Shown here one piece after another: positions 36,656 through 45,495 of a DNA stretch of 45,819 nt (positions are counted from its first letter, which is position 1; the number at the start of each line of letters is the position of its first letter). Where the stretch lies: NCBI GenBank assembly GCA_964626565.1, contig CAZVFX010000058.1, positions 1 to 45,819 of the forward strand. The letters run 5' to 3'. Under the pieces are notes generated by a model. It worked only from the letters and a program-made list of their open reading frames with translations. It searched no databases and was not told the origin of the DNA. The DNA comes from CAZVFX01 sp964626565. GTDB lineage: Bacteria > Myxococcota_A > UBA9042 > CAIXZC01. The position numbers were made by a program, and so were the translations under genes.

Positions 36656-39058
36656 TCAAGGCAGCCACTGCGAAGACGGCGGATTTGCCGATCCCCAGTC
36701 GGAGGGCTCGGAGCCCATTTGCAACACCAGAGTGCCGCCGGAGAGCAGGTCGGCGTGGGTGATCCAGGGTTGGTCGTAGGGGTCGCCATCGAGGGTTGCG
36801 GATTGGATGTACATGTTGGCGGCGCTGTTGCCCTCGGCGATGATGGTGAAGTGCGCCCCCGAGCCGGGGCCGCCGGTGTAGATTTCAGCACGGTCGTGAA
36901 CCGGGGCTGAGATGACGTAGACCGGGGAACCGGGAGCCACCGGGTACAGGCCCAGGGCGGAGAGCACGTACCACGCCGAAGTCGCGCCCGCATCGTCGTT
37001 GCCCGGCAAGCCGCCCGGGGTGGCATCGTATTCCGACCCCATCAACTCCGTTACCTTGGCTTGTGTGGACGCCGGCTTCGAAGCATAGGTGTAGAGGAAC
37101 GAGGTGTGAAAATCGGGCTGGTTGGTGGAATCGTAGTGCCCATCCCCAAAGAACGTGTCGAGTTTCTCCGTGAACGGCTGGTCGCCACCGAACAGCGCGA
37201 TAAGGCCCGCTGGGTCATGGGGTACAAACCAGGTGTAGATCCAGGAGTCCGCTTCGCAAAAACCCTGGTCGTTCTGCGTCGGGTCAAAGTCGACCAGCCA
37301 GGTGCCGTTCTTCAATTTGGGGCGCATGAAGCCGGTCTCCGCATCCCAATGATTCTCGTAGTTTTTGGATCGTTCAATAAAGTATTGCTTGTTCTGCTCA
37401 TCGCCACGAGCAGCGGCTATGGTTGCTGCGCACCAGTCGTTGTAGGCGAACTCCAAAGTAAGAGACACCGACTGCATGGGGTCCTCTTCGTTGGGTACAT
37501 AGCCCTTGGAGATGTAGCTTGGCAGCGTCCCGTAGTTGCCGTATCCGTAGAAACCTTCAGGTATATTTTCGAGGTCGTCTTCCATGGAGTTCTTCAAAAC
37601 CCCTTCCCAGGCAGAATCTTGGTCAAAACCGACAATGCCCTTGTTCCATGCGTCAGCGAGGAAGCAGATGGAATGATTACCGATCATCACCCGGGAATAT
37701 GATTTGGCCTGCCATGGGCACTTTGGCAGCCACCCGCCCTGCTCATACATGTGTACATAGGACTGCACCTTGTCCGCGGCCCGCTCAGGCTCCACCAGGG
37801 TCTGCAAAGGGTGTGAAGTGCGGAATGTATCCCACATGCACCAGTCATCTGCGTAGAATCTGAACCCTTCATCTTCGAATACCTTGCCTTCCCCATCGGT
37901 ACCACACCAGAATCTCTCACCCTCCGTGTAGTCCACTGGTTGGAGCAACGAGTGATAGAGGGCAGTATAGAACTTCACCATGTCGTCCTCGGTTCCGCCC
38001 TCCACTCGAACCCGGTTGAGTACCTCGTTCCAGGCCTCTTTTGCGGCCACGGCAACCTCGTCGAAAGTCTTTCCTTCCACCTCTTCCCCGAAAGTTGCCT
38101 CTGCCTGGGCCGCATCGATAAACGAGATGCACAACCGCAGCTCAAGGATCGCCTGCTCCGGAAAGGAGTAATTCAAGGCAACGGAAAGGTCCGCCCCTTC
38201 GGCTGCTCCCTGCTCGTCCAACTCCTGCACCCCTTGCCACAAAGTGTGAGACTCAAAGGGAACCGACACCCGGCCGAAGAAAAAGACGGTGCGCTCGCTG
38301 GTCTTGTCGTCGGGGTCGAGATTCAGAAGCTGCAGCACCGGGTGGGCCGCATACATGCCGTACCCGACGATTGTGTCGTCCCCGACAACCTCGACTTTTC
38401 CCCCTTTGCTTTCCCCCCGGGTGTGTCCCAGGTCGATGAGCAGATGAGCCTCTTCCGCGGGCAGATAGTGATAGCGATGCACGCCACAGCGATGGGTCGC
38501 CGTGAGCTCCGCCGTGACCCCGTGGTCATCCAGGGTTACCGAGTAGTATCCCGGTGAAGCCGACTCGGAGTCGTGGCTGAAGGTTGAGGCGTACCATTGA
38601 GCCTCGGCGATGACGGTGCCGGTGGTGGGAACCACCAGGATCTCACTGTATCCGTTGCCGCTGCCGCCCGGTCCTTCCAGATGCGTATGGCTGAATCCCT
38701 CGATGCGGGGACTTCCGTACTCGTATCCGTCCACACTCCCCACTTCCACCTCACTGTCTGGGCTCAACTTGACCATCCCGTGAGGCAGCGAGGGCCCGGG
38801 AATTACATTGCCGGACCCTTTCGAGCCGATCATCGGGTCCACATATCCGGCGAAGTCCTCAAGTGGCGGAGGCGGTTGAACCTCGTTGTCCGCCACGTCA
38901 TCGGCGCCGGTCTCTCCCACTGCCTCAGGATACACTTCCGCGCTGACCTCGGTCGAAACGGCATCCCCGACGTCCTTTCCGCGCCCCCCGTCCCCGCCGC
39001 ACGCGGCAAAAATCCCTGCCAGCACCAAAACCAACAATCTGTTCCAAGAGAAATACAT
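36656..39058 (-). CDS. GH92-family alpha-mannosidase, lipoprotein
   Basis: 800 residues. Lipobox FAAC near residue 20, then an acidic linker. The GH92 domain starts with YVDPMIGSKGSGNVIPGP and SLPHGMVKLSPDSE, followed by GFSHTHLEGPG. Further signatures are SVSLTLEFAYNDWCAA and the C-terminal GNDDAGATSAWYVLSALGLY with SPVYVISAP. GH92 enzymes are Ca2+-dependent exo-acting alpha-mannosidases (commonly alpha-1,2), best known in Bacteroidetes attacking N-glycan or fungal mannan. The lipid anchor suggests surface or periplasmic placement. No other glycan-utilisation gene is nearby. GGAGG precedes the ATG. It is divergent from the ABC operon across a 92-bp gap that holds the TTGATAA repeat. Confidence 0.92.
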   Translation of the reverse strand: MYFSWNRLLVLVLAGIFAACGGDGGRGKDVGDAVSTEVSAEVYPEAVGETGADDVADNEVQPPPPLEDFAGYVDPMIGSKGSGNVIPGPSLPHGMVKLSPDSEVEVGSVDGYEYGSPRIEGFSHTHLEGPGGSGNGYSEILVVPTTGTVIAEAQWYASTFSHDSESASPGYYSVTLDDHGVTAELTATHRCGVHRYHYLPAEEAHLLIDLGHTRGESKGGKVEVVGDDTIVGYGMYAAHPVLQLLNLDPDDKTSERTVFFFGRVSVPFESHTLWQGVQELDEQGAAEGADLSVALNYSFPEQAILELRLCISFIDAAQAEATFGEEVEGKTFDEVAVAAKEAWNEVLNRVRVEGGTEDDMVKFYTALYHSLLQPVDYTEGERFWCGTDGEGKVFEDEGFRFYADDWCMWDTFRTSHPLQTLVEPERAADKVQSYVHMYEQGGWLPKCPWQAKSYSRVMIGNHSICFLADAWNKGIVGFDQDSAWEGVLKNSMEDDLENIPEGFYGYGNYGTLPSYISKGYVPNEEDPMQSVSLTLEFAYNDWCAATIAAARGDEQNKQYFIERSKNYENHWDAETGFMRPKLKNGTWLVDFDPTQNDQGFCEADSWIYTWFVPHDPAGLIALFGGDQPFTEKLDTFFGDGHYDSTNQPDFHTSFLYTYASKPASTQAKVTELMGSEYDATPGGLPGNDDAGATSAWYVLSALGLYPVAPGSPVYVISAPVHDRAEIYTGGPGSGAHFTIIAEGNSAANMYIQSATLDGDPYDQPWITHADLLSGGTLVLQMGSEPSDWGSANPPSSQWLP

Positions 39059-39093
39059 AAGCGACCTCCGGAATATCTATGCCGGTTTTACCA

Positions 39094-39122
39094 TTGATAA
39101 TTGATAATTGATAATTGATAAT
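39094..39122 (+). promoter_or_regulatory. Candidate promoter formed inside the TTGATAA repeat
   Basis: TTGATA (39094-39099, five of six), 17-bp spacer, GATAAT (39117-39122, five of six). The predicted start near 39129 gives a leader of about 22 nt carrying GGAG before the ATG at 39151. Confidence 0.5.
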
Positions 39123-39124
39123 TG
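39094..39124 (+). repeat. Heptanucleotide repeat (TTGATAA)4
   Basis: Four perfect TTGATAA units at 39094-39121 plus a trailing TTG. Strikingly AT-rich for this GC-rich window. It lies in the divergent gap between the GH92 gene and the ABC operon. Confidence 0.9.
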
Positions 39125-39150
39125 CCCCAACAATAACTTCGGAGCGTGCT

Positions 39151-39837
39151 ATGGCAGGCATGGTTGTACTCGAAAAGGTAGACAAGGATTACCCCCTGGG
39201 GAAGCTGGTAGTGCCGGCGCTGAAGGAGGTTTCCCTCACCATCGAAGGAGGCGATTTTGCCTCAATTGCCGGTCCTTCCGGAAGCGGCAAGACAACCCTC
39301 CTCAACCTGGTGGGCTGCGTCGACACCCCCACCAGGGGGTCCGTAAAAGTCGACGGGCAGGACACGGGCAGCCTGTCCGAGCGAGCGCTCACCCGGCTGC
39401 GCCTCGACCGGTTGGGGTTCATCTTCCAGTCCTTCAACCTCATCGGCGTTCTGGACGCGTTCCAGAACGTTGAGTTCCCGTTGCTGTTGCAGGGCAAGCT
39501 CTCCCGCAGCCAGCGCAAGGAACGCGTGATGGAATTCATGCACAAGGTTGGTCTCGATACCCACGTTCACCACCGGCCCAATGAGCTCTCCGGCGGCCAG
39601 CGGCAACGAGTGGCCATCGCCCGCGCCCTTGTCACGGGCCCAAGCATCGTGCTGGCCGACGAACCTACGGCCAACCTGGACTCCACAACGGGTGGACACA
39701 TTATCGACCTCATGAAGAACATCAACGAGTCCCAGGGCACGACTTTCATCTTCTCAACCCACGACGCAAGGGTCATGAGCTATGCTCATCGGGTCATCAG
39801 CCTGGAGGATGGGCGAATCGTCGAGGGCGCCCAATGA
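39151..39837 (+). CDS. LolD-like ABC transporter ATPase
   Basis: 228 residues, complete ATPase: Walker A GPSGSGKTT (41-49), Q-loop Gln93 (IFQSFNL), signature LSGGQ (146-150), Walker B IVLADEP (Glu171) and H-loop His204. The LolD/MacB-type feature is the FNLIGVLDAFQNVEFPL region. It energises the two permeases that follow (4-bp overlap with the first). GGAG precedes the ATG at 39151; the longer frame would begin inside the TTGATAA repeat. Substrate class (lipoprotein, lipid or other) is inferred only from the LolA-like gene downstream. Confidence 0.93.
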   Translation: MAGMVVLEKVDKDYPLGKLVVPALKEVSLTIEGGDFASIAGPSGSGKTTLLNLVGCVDTPTRGSVKVDGQDTGSLSERALTRLRLDRLGFIFQSFNLIGVLDAFQNVEFPLLLQGKLSRSQRKERVMEFMHKVGLDTHVHHRPNELSGGQRQRVAIARALVTGPSIVLADEPTANLDSTTGGHIIDLMKNINESQGTTFIFSTHDARVMSYAHRVISLEDGRIVEGAQ

Positions 39838-41915
39838 TCCTCTTTCGAATCGCGCTGAGGAATATTGTCGCGACCAAGGTCAGGACCCTGGTCATCGGCC
39901 TCCTCATCGTTTTCGGCACCGCACTGGTGGTGGTCGGCGGCTCGTTGTTGTCGACTCTCGACCTCACCATGTCCAAGAGCATCATCGGCAGCGTCGCGGG
40001 CCACCTCCAGATCTATGCCAAGGATGCCAGGGACAAGTTGGAGTTCTTCGGACTGCCTACGGGCACCCCGAATCTTGGCAGAATCGAGAACTTCGCCGAA
40101 GTGAAGCGGGTTATCGAAGACGAGATGGAAGAGGTCGAAGCCGTGGTCCCCATGGGCAGCGATTTCGCCACTGTGTTCTCCGGCAACATAATGGACATCA
40201 AGCTGGCGGAGATGAGGAAGGCCATGGAGGCCGGCAACCGCGAACGTGTCCACGACCTCGCCGAGCAAGTCAGGCGCATCGTCTCACTCCTCGAAGAGTG
40301 GATGGACAACGTCGAGGCGCTGGCCGGGGAAGGCAGCGAGGCTGCCGAAGCCGAGGAGAGCTTCGCCAACCTGGCCATCGCTGACTCCGACGAGTTCTGG
40401 CGTGACTTCGACGAAAACCAGGAGGAAAAAGTAACGTTCCTCGAAAACAAGATTGCAAAGCTGGCCATGGACGAGAAGATGCTCTTCTTACGTTACATCG
40501 GCACTGATACTGAAGCCTTCCAGCAGAACTTTGAACTGTTCGAAATAGAAAAGGGCGAGATGATCCCGCCGGGCAAGCGCGGCTTCCTTTTCAGCGACTT
40601 CATGTACGAGCTTCAGGTGAAACACCAGATCGGCATGCGCTTGGACCTGATCAAGGATTGGTTGGACGCGGGCAAGACCATCGCAGATGACAAGGTGGCC
40701 TACAACAAGGTCAAGCAGAACGTCCGTCAGTACAAGGACATCGTCTTCCAACTGGACGGGCCCAGCACCAGGGAGGTGAGTACGAAACTGAGGGAACTGC
40801 TCGACACGGAAGAGGCCGACCCGGTGGAACTGGTGAAACAGTTTCTCGACATGAACGACGACAATTTCTATCAACGCTACGACTTCTTCTACGAGCACAT
40901 CGCTCCCCACATAATTCTCTACCAGGTGAAGATCGGTGACATTCTCACCATCCGGGCGTTCACGCGCTCGGGCTACTCCACTGCGGTGAACGTCAAGGTG
41001 TACGGCACTTACCGGTTCAAGGGAATGGAGAAGTCGGCGCTGGCGGGTGCATACAGCTTGATGGACATGATGACCTTTCGAGACCTCTACGGCCACCTCA
41101 CCGCAGACAAGAAGGAGGAGTTGGCCGAGATCAAGAAGGAAGCGGGCGCCGCCGCTCTGGATCGAGAGAGTGCGGAAGACGCCTTGTTCGGTGACGATGC
41201 GTCGATTACCGAGGAGGTTGAAGACACCGGATTCGATGAGTTCGCAGGCATTGACATGACCGATGGCGGGGTCCGTTTCGACGAGGAGCTGCTTCAGCGA
41301 GTATACACCAAGGCCGAAATACACGACGGCGTCACCATTAATGCGTCAGTGGTACTCAAAGAGGGGACCGACGTCGCAGCGGCAAAAACCAGATTGGAAG
41401 GAGTGGTTGAAAAACACGGGCTGGCGGTCCAGGTTATCGACTGGCGGGAGGCGGCTGGACTGGTAGGTCAGTTCATCGGCGTAATATGGATCGTGCTGGT
41501 TACGGCCATCCTTATTATTTTTCTCGTGGCCCTGGTCATCATCAACAACTCCATGGTCATGGCAACCCTGGATCGTACCCGGGAGATCGGCACCATGCGG
41601 GCCATCGGCGCGCAGCGCCGGTACATCCTCAAAATGTTCCTCATCGAGTCAGCGGTGCTGGGTGTCGGCTTCGGCATAGTTGGCACCCTCGTTGGCACCG
41701 GCATCGTCCTCCTGCTGGCCCACTTCGGGATTCCCGCATTCACCGACGCCCTCTACTTCCTGTTCGCCGGACCGAGCCTGCATCCGATCCTGCTTCCGGG
41801 GCACCTGCTGCTGGCCTTCGTGGTGGTCTTCCTGGTCAGCGTCGCATCCACCCTCTACCCGGCGCGCCTGGCTACCCGGATTCTGCCGGTAAAAGCCATG
41901 GGCAAGGAGGACTAG
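39834..41915 (+). CDS. FtsX/MacB-type permease with a very large periplasmic insert
   Basis: 693 residues. One N-terminal helix (about 16-42), a periplasmic region of roughly 490 residues, then three C-terminal helices (about 545-690) with the FtsX-domain motif TREIGTMRAIGAQRRYILKM. LolC/LolE-type permeases are usually near 400 residues; here a long Glu/Lys-rich helical stretch (about 85-330 and 400-460) enlarges the periplasmic part. The ATG overlaps the ATPase stop. It pairs with the shorter permease encoded 1 bp downstream, so the transporter is an unequal heterodimer. Confidence 0.88.
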   Translation: MILFRIALRNIVATKVRTLVIGLLIVFGTALVVVGGSLLSTLDLTMSKSIIGSVAGHLQIYAKDARDKLEFFGLPTGTPNLGRIENFAEVKRVIEDEMEEVEAVVPMGSDFATVFSGNIMDIKLAEMRKAMEAGNRERVHDLAEQVRRIVSLLEEWMDNVEALAGEGSEAAEAEESFANLAIADSDEFWRDFDENQEEKVTFLENKIAKLAMDEKMLFLRYIGTDTEAFQQNFELFEIEKGEMIPPGKRGFLFSDFMYELQVKHQIGMRLDLIKDWLDAGKTIADDKVAYNKVKQNVRQYKDIVFQLDGPSTREVSTKLRELLDTEEADPVELVKQFLDMNDDNFYQRYDFFYEHIAPHIILYQVKIGDILTIRAFTRSGYSTAVNVKVYGTYRFKGMEKSALAGAYSLMDMMTFRDLYGHLTADKKEELAEIKKEAGAAALDRESAEDALFGDDASITEEVEDTGFDEFAGIDMTDGGVRFDEELLQRVYTKAEIHDGVTINASVVLKEGTDVAAAKTRLEGVVEKHGLAVQVIDWREAAGLVGQFIGVIWIVLVTAILIIFLVALVIINNSMVMATLDRTREIGTMRAIGAQRRYILKMFLIESAVLGVGFGIVGTLVGTGIVLLLAHFGIPAFTDALYFLFAGPSLHPILLPGHLLLAFVVVFLVSVASTLYPARLATRILPVKAMGKED

Positions 41916-41916
41916 A

Positions 41917-43218
41917 ATGGGACGACTGATACTTATCGCGGTCCGCAACCTGCTCCTCAACAAGCGGCGCAGCCTTCTCCTCGGCGGCGCCACCGTGGCC
42001 GTGGCCATGCTGCTGGTATTGCTCGCGGCGCTGGGCGCCGGCATTCAAGACACCATGCTGAAGTCCGGCACCGCCATCATGACCGGACATGTCAACGTTG
42101 GGGGATTCTACAAAATCACCAGCGGCCAGGCCATTCCAGCGCTCACTTACGCCAATAAACTGTTGGAGGACGTGAAAGAGCTCTACCCCGATGCCCGCCA
42201 GGTGGTCGACCGCCGACGCGGTTTCGGCAAAGTCGTGAGCAATTCCGATACTATTCTCGCCTCACTCACCGGCATCGACATCATGGAAGAGGAGGTGCTC
42301 AGAAGCGTGTTGAGGGTGGCTGAGGGAAACCTGGACGACCTGGCTAATCCTCGCACCATCATGCTGTTCGAACCGCAGGCGGAGCGCCTCAACGTAGTAG
42401 TCGGAGACGAAGTCACTCTCTCAGCCCCCGTCATGAGGGGTCAGAACAACTCTCTCGACGTCACCGTCGCGGTCATCGCCAAGGACATGGGCCTTATCAC
42501 ATTCATGTCATCGTTTGTTTCCAAGGATACCATCCGGGATCTGTACGAAATGGACGACAACACCACCGGCGTCATCTTCATCTACCTGGACGACGAGGAC
42601 GATGCGGAGGATGTGCAGGCTCACTTGAGGGCCGGCCTGATGGACAAGGATTACCGCCTCATGGACCGGCAGGAAGGCCCCTTCTTTCACAAGTTCAACC
42701 TGGTTCAGGGGGAAGACTGGACGGGACAGAAACTCGACATAACGACCTGGGAAGACGAGCTGTCCGGTCTGCAGTGGACCCTCAAGACGTTCGACACGGT
42801 AACCACCATCCTTATCGGTGTCCTGCTGGTGATCATCGTTGTAGGGGTCATGAATGCAATGTGGATCAACGTGCGCGACCGTACCCGGGAGATCGGAACG
42901 CTGAGAGCCATCGGCATGGGCCGGGCCCGAGTGCTGATCATGTTCGTGCTCGAGACCATTATTCTGTCGACCGTCGCAGCCGCCCTTGGCGTGGCCCTGG
43001 GCGCAGGCATTACTCATCTGCTCAACGCGGCTCAAATTCCGGTATCCCGAGGCTTCCAGATCTTCCTTATGTCCGACACCCTTCGTATGGCGGTTTCCGT
43101 GGACAGCGCGCTGGTGGCTCTGATTGCGATTCCGTTGCTAACAACCATCGGCGCATTCTTCCCGGCCATGCGGGCCGCCAAACTGAAACCCGTTACCGCG
43201 ATGCATCACGTAGGATAA
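41917..43218 (+). CDS. FtsX/LolE-type ABC permease
   Basis: 433 residues, normal length for the family. N-terminal helix (RSLLLGGATVAVAMLLVLLA), a MacB-like periplasmic domain, and C-terminal helices with TREIGTLRAIGMGRARVLIM, similar to the first permease's TREIGTMRAIGAQR. It starts 1 bp after the stop of the first permease, with GGAGGA upstream. Most similar in layout to LolC/LolE or MacB half-transporters. Confidence 0.9.
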   Translation: MGRLILIAVRNLLLNKRRSLLLGGATVAVAMLLVLLAALGAGIQDTMLKSGTAIMTGHVNVGGFYKITSGQAIPALTYANKLLEDVKELYPDARQVVDRRRGFGKVVSNSDTILASLTGIDIMEEEVLRSVLRVAEGNLDDLANPRTIMLFEPQAERLNVVVGDEVTLSAPVMRGQNNSLDVTVAVIAKDMGLITFMSSFVSKDTIRDLYEMDDNTTGVIFIYLDDEDDAEDVQAHLRAGLMDKDYRLMDRQEGPFFHKFNLVQGEDWTGQKLDITTWEDELSGLQWTLKTFDTVTTILIGVLLVIIVVGVMNAMWINVRDRTREIGTLRAIGMGRARVLIMFVLETIILSTVAAALGVALGAGITHLLNAAQIPVSRGFQIFLMSDTLRMAVSVDSALVALIAIPLLTTIGAFFPAMRAAKLKPVTAMHHVG

Positions 43219-43234
43219 AGAGAGGTTGAACCCC

Positions 43235-44020
43235 ATGATATCGAGATTTTTCTACCCCACAGTAATGACGCTGCTTGTGTTGATGTTGGTTCCGAAAACT
43301 GCTTCTGCCCTCGACAAGGAAGGGGTGCACAAAGTGCTCACCACCATCGACGATCGCCAGAGCAACTCCGGGGACTACAAGTCCCTCGCCTACGTGCAGA
43401 CCACGGAGAAGGGAAGGGACGACATGGTGATGGAGGCAGTGATCTACCGCCGTGACGCCGATGACAAACTGATGATCCTCATCATCAAGCCCAAGTCGGA
43501 GCGTGGCAAAGGATATCTGAGAATCGACAAGAACCTGTGGATGTATGACCCCGCAGTGGGCCGCTGGGAACGGCGGACCGAGCGGGAACGCATCGCCGGT
43601 TCCGACTCAAGACGCAGCGACTTCGACGAATCGCGCCTGGCCGAAGAGTACGATGCAGAGTATGTGGCGGAAAAGAAGCTGGGCAAGTTCAAGGTGCATC
43701 ACATAAAACTCACCGAGAAGAAGGGCGCGGACGTACCCTACCCCGTTACTGAAATCTGGGTGGACACAAAAAGCGGCAACGTGCTGAAGCGCCAGGACTT
43801 CGCAGCCAGCGGAAAGCTGATGCGCACCTCCTATACGCCGAAATGGAAAACCCTCTACAGTGAATCCAAGGGTGAAAAGGTGTGGTATCCGGCAGAGATG
43901 CGCTTCTATGACGAGGTGGAAAAGGACAACTCGACAATCGTGATACTCAAGTCCGTGGACCTCCGAACGCTGCCGGCCAACATCTTCACCAAGGCCTGGC
44001 TTGAGAGTAAGAGCCGATGA
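43235..44020 (+). CDS. LolA-like outer-membrane lipoprotein-sorting family protein
   Basis: 261 residues. Signal peptide cleaved after ASA (MISRFFYPTVMTLLVLMLVP then KTASA). The mature part fits the LolA-like fold family often annotated as outer membrane lipoprotein-sorting protein: KGYLRIDKNLWMYDPAVGRW, PYPVTEIWVDTKSGNVLKRQ and late FTKAWLES. It is probably a periplasmic carrier of a hydrophobic cargo released by the ABC transporter. A TTG at 43226 opens the frame, but AGAGG lies 9 nt before the ATG at 43235. The stop overlaps the next gene (ATGA). Confidence 0.87.
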   Translation: MISRFFYPTVMTLLVLMLVPKTASALDKEGVHKVLTTIDDRQSNSGDYKSLAYVQTTEKGRDDMVMEAVIYRRDADDKLMILIIKPKSERGKGYLRIDKNLWMYDPAVGRWERRTERERIAGSDSRRSDFDESRLAEEYDAEYVAEKKLGKFKVHHIKLTEKKGADVPYPVTEIWVDTKSGNVLKRQDFAASGKLMRTSYTPKWKTLYSESKGEKVWYPAEMRFYDEVEKDNSTIVILKSVDLRTLPANIFTKAWLESKSR

Positions 44021-45366
44021 GCCGCATGGCCCTCCTTTTCTTCTTCATTCCGTCAGTGGCCTTGGGCCAGGTAGTGCCTGACGAGAACGACCGCGAAGCG
44101 GACATGTTCGGTGACGACTTCACCGAAACCGAGGTCGCCACTAAACACCGGGACCTCCTCGACCTCGACCGCCTGCAGGTAGGCGGCATGGTCTACATGC
44201 GCTACGGCGCCTATTTCTATGAGGGGGAAGAGAGCGACCCCACCCTGTCAAATCCCAACCTGCTTGATGTCTACCTCGACGGTCAACCCAACGACCGCGT
44301 GCGGGCTTATGTGCGCGGGCGCCTCACCTACGACCCCATGCTTACAGGCTACGGCCCCGGTGTTCCGGACATCAGCGACATGGGAATCCCCGAGGAGATG
44401 CTGCCGGAACCACCCCCTTCCAGCGACGTACTACTGGACCAACTTTGGCTGAAATTCGACATCGGCCGCACTTTGTTCGTTACCGCGGGCAAGCAGCCCG
44501 TGCACTGGGGCGCTTCGCGGCTGTGGAACCCGGTGGACGTTGTCAACTCAACCCGCCGTGAACCTCTGACCCTGTTCGACGACCGCACCGGCGTGGCCGC
44601 GCTGAAAGTACAGCTTCCCATCGAGCCCCTGTCGTGGAACCTCATCTGGCTGGCACTGGTTGAGGACGCCGACTCCATGGCGGACGTGGGCGGTGCGCTG
44701 CGCCTGGAAATGGTCGTTGCCACCGCCGAAATCGGGCTCACCGGAATGGTCAGAAAGGAAACCGACGCAGATGGCGAGAATATCGTGATTCCTAAAGTCG
44801 GTCTCGACCTTTCAGCAGGAATCTGGGAACTGGACGTAGCTGGCGAGGTGGCGGCCAACTTCGTTGAGAAAACGGCCATGGACCCCGCGTTTGAAGCCGG
44901 GGGCAGGCAGGCCTCACTTCAGACCAGCGGAGGGCTTTCGTATTCCTTCAAATATTCCGACGAGGACTTCGCGGTTATGGGCGGCGAATACTTCTTCAAC
45001 TCCGAAGGCTATGGCAGCAAAGACGACTACCCGTCCGCCTTCATGAACGGGACCTTTACCCCGTTCTACATGGGCCGCCATTACGGCGCTCTATACATCG
45101 CCCTGCCATCCCCGGGGAACTGGGACTTCACCTCGTTTACCCTGTCCGGCATCGGCAATCTCAGCGACGAGAGCTACATGACCAGGTTCGACTACAGCAC
45201 TTCCGTGCTCACCTACCTCACTCTTCAAGCGTACGTCTCCGTCAACCTGGGCCAGAAAGGGGGCGAGTTCAAATTTGGCTTCGAAGAGGGCCAGATTATC
45301 GAAGGCTCGCCAGCCGTCCCATACCCCGTCGCCACCGCCGGCCTCAACCTCCGCGTCGACATCTAA
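44017..45366 (+). CDS. Outer-membrane beta-barrel protein, last gene of the Lol-like operon
   Basis: 449 residues. Signal MSRMALLFFFIPSVALG. The mature chain has alternating amphipathic strands (VGGMVYMRYGAYFYEGE, RVRAYVRGRLTYDP, LFVTAGKQPVHWGASRLWNP, GEYFFNSEGYG, LTLQAYVSVNLGQ) typical of outer-membrane barrels, ending in LNLRVDI. The phrase GKQPVHWGASRLWNPVDVVN is characteristic of a porin-like family co-occurring with LolA-like proteins. Possibly the outer-membrane acceptor or exit port for the cargo carried by its neighbour; this is inference. It overlaps the upstream stop by 4 bp. Confidence 0.82.
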   Translation: MSRMALLFFFIPSVALGQVVPDENDREADMFGDDFTETEVATKHRDLLDLDRLQVGGMVYMRYGAYFYEGEESDPTLSNPNLLDVYLDGQPNDRVRAYVRGRLTYDPMLTGYGPGVPDISDMGIPEEMLPEPPPSSDVLLDQLWLKFDIGRTLFVTAGKQPVHWGASRLWNPVDVVNSTRREPLTLFDDRTGVAALKVQLPIEPLSWNLIWLALVEDADSMADVGGALRLEMVVATAEIGLTGMVRKETDADGENIVIPKVGLDLSAGIWELDVAGEVAANFVEKTAMDPAFEAGGRQASLQTSGGLSYSFKYSDEDFAVMGGEYFFNSEGYGSKDDYPSAFMNGTFTPFYMGRHYGALYIALPSPGNWDFTSFTLSGIGNLSDESYMTRFDYSTSVLTYLTLQAYVSVNLGQKGGEFKFGFEEGQIIEGSPAVPYPVATAGLNLRVDI

Positions 45367-45371
45367 CCCAT

Positions 45372-45388
45372 CCGCCCCCGCAGGGCGG
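45372..45388. terminator. Hairpin after the envelope operon, weak terminator candidate
   Basis: CCGCCC (45372-45377), loop CCGCA, GGGCGG (45383-45388), 5 bp after the stop of the barrel gene. It has no T-run after it (CAAAAGG instead), so intrinsic termination is doubtful. Confidence 0.3.
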
Positions 45389-45398
45389 CAAAAGGACA

Positions 45399-45495
45399 GG
45401 CAAAAAGACAGGGACGGGGGGCGTCCGTAAGACGGCAAAAAGACAGGGACGGGGGGCGTCCGTAAGACGGGGACGGGGGGCGCACTTTTCGCCCC
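45399..45495. repeat. G-rich 35-bp-period tandem repeat with hairpins, right edge
   Basis: Two nearly identical 35-bp units start at 45399 and 45434 (GGCAAAAAGACAGGGACGG..), followed by a third core GGGGACGGGGGGCG and a hairpin GGGGCG-CACTTTT-CGCCCC (45477-45495). Each unit contains GGACG-GGGGG-CGTCC and CCGT-AAG-ACGG stem-loops. The core is the reverse complement of the left-edge repeat, also with a 35-bp period. Runs of three or more G could form a quadruplex. Confidence 0.85.
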
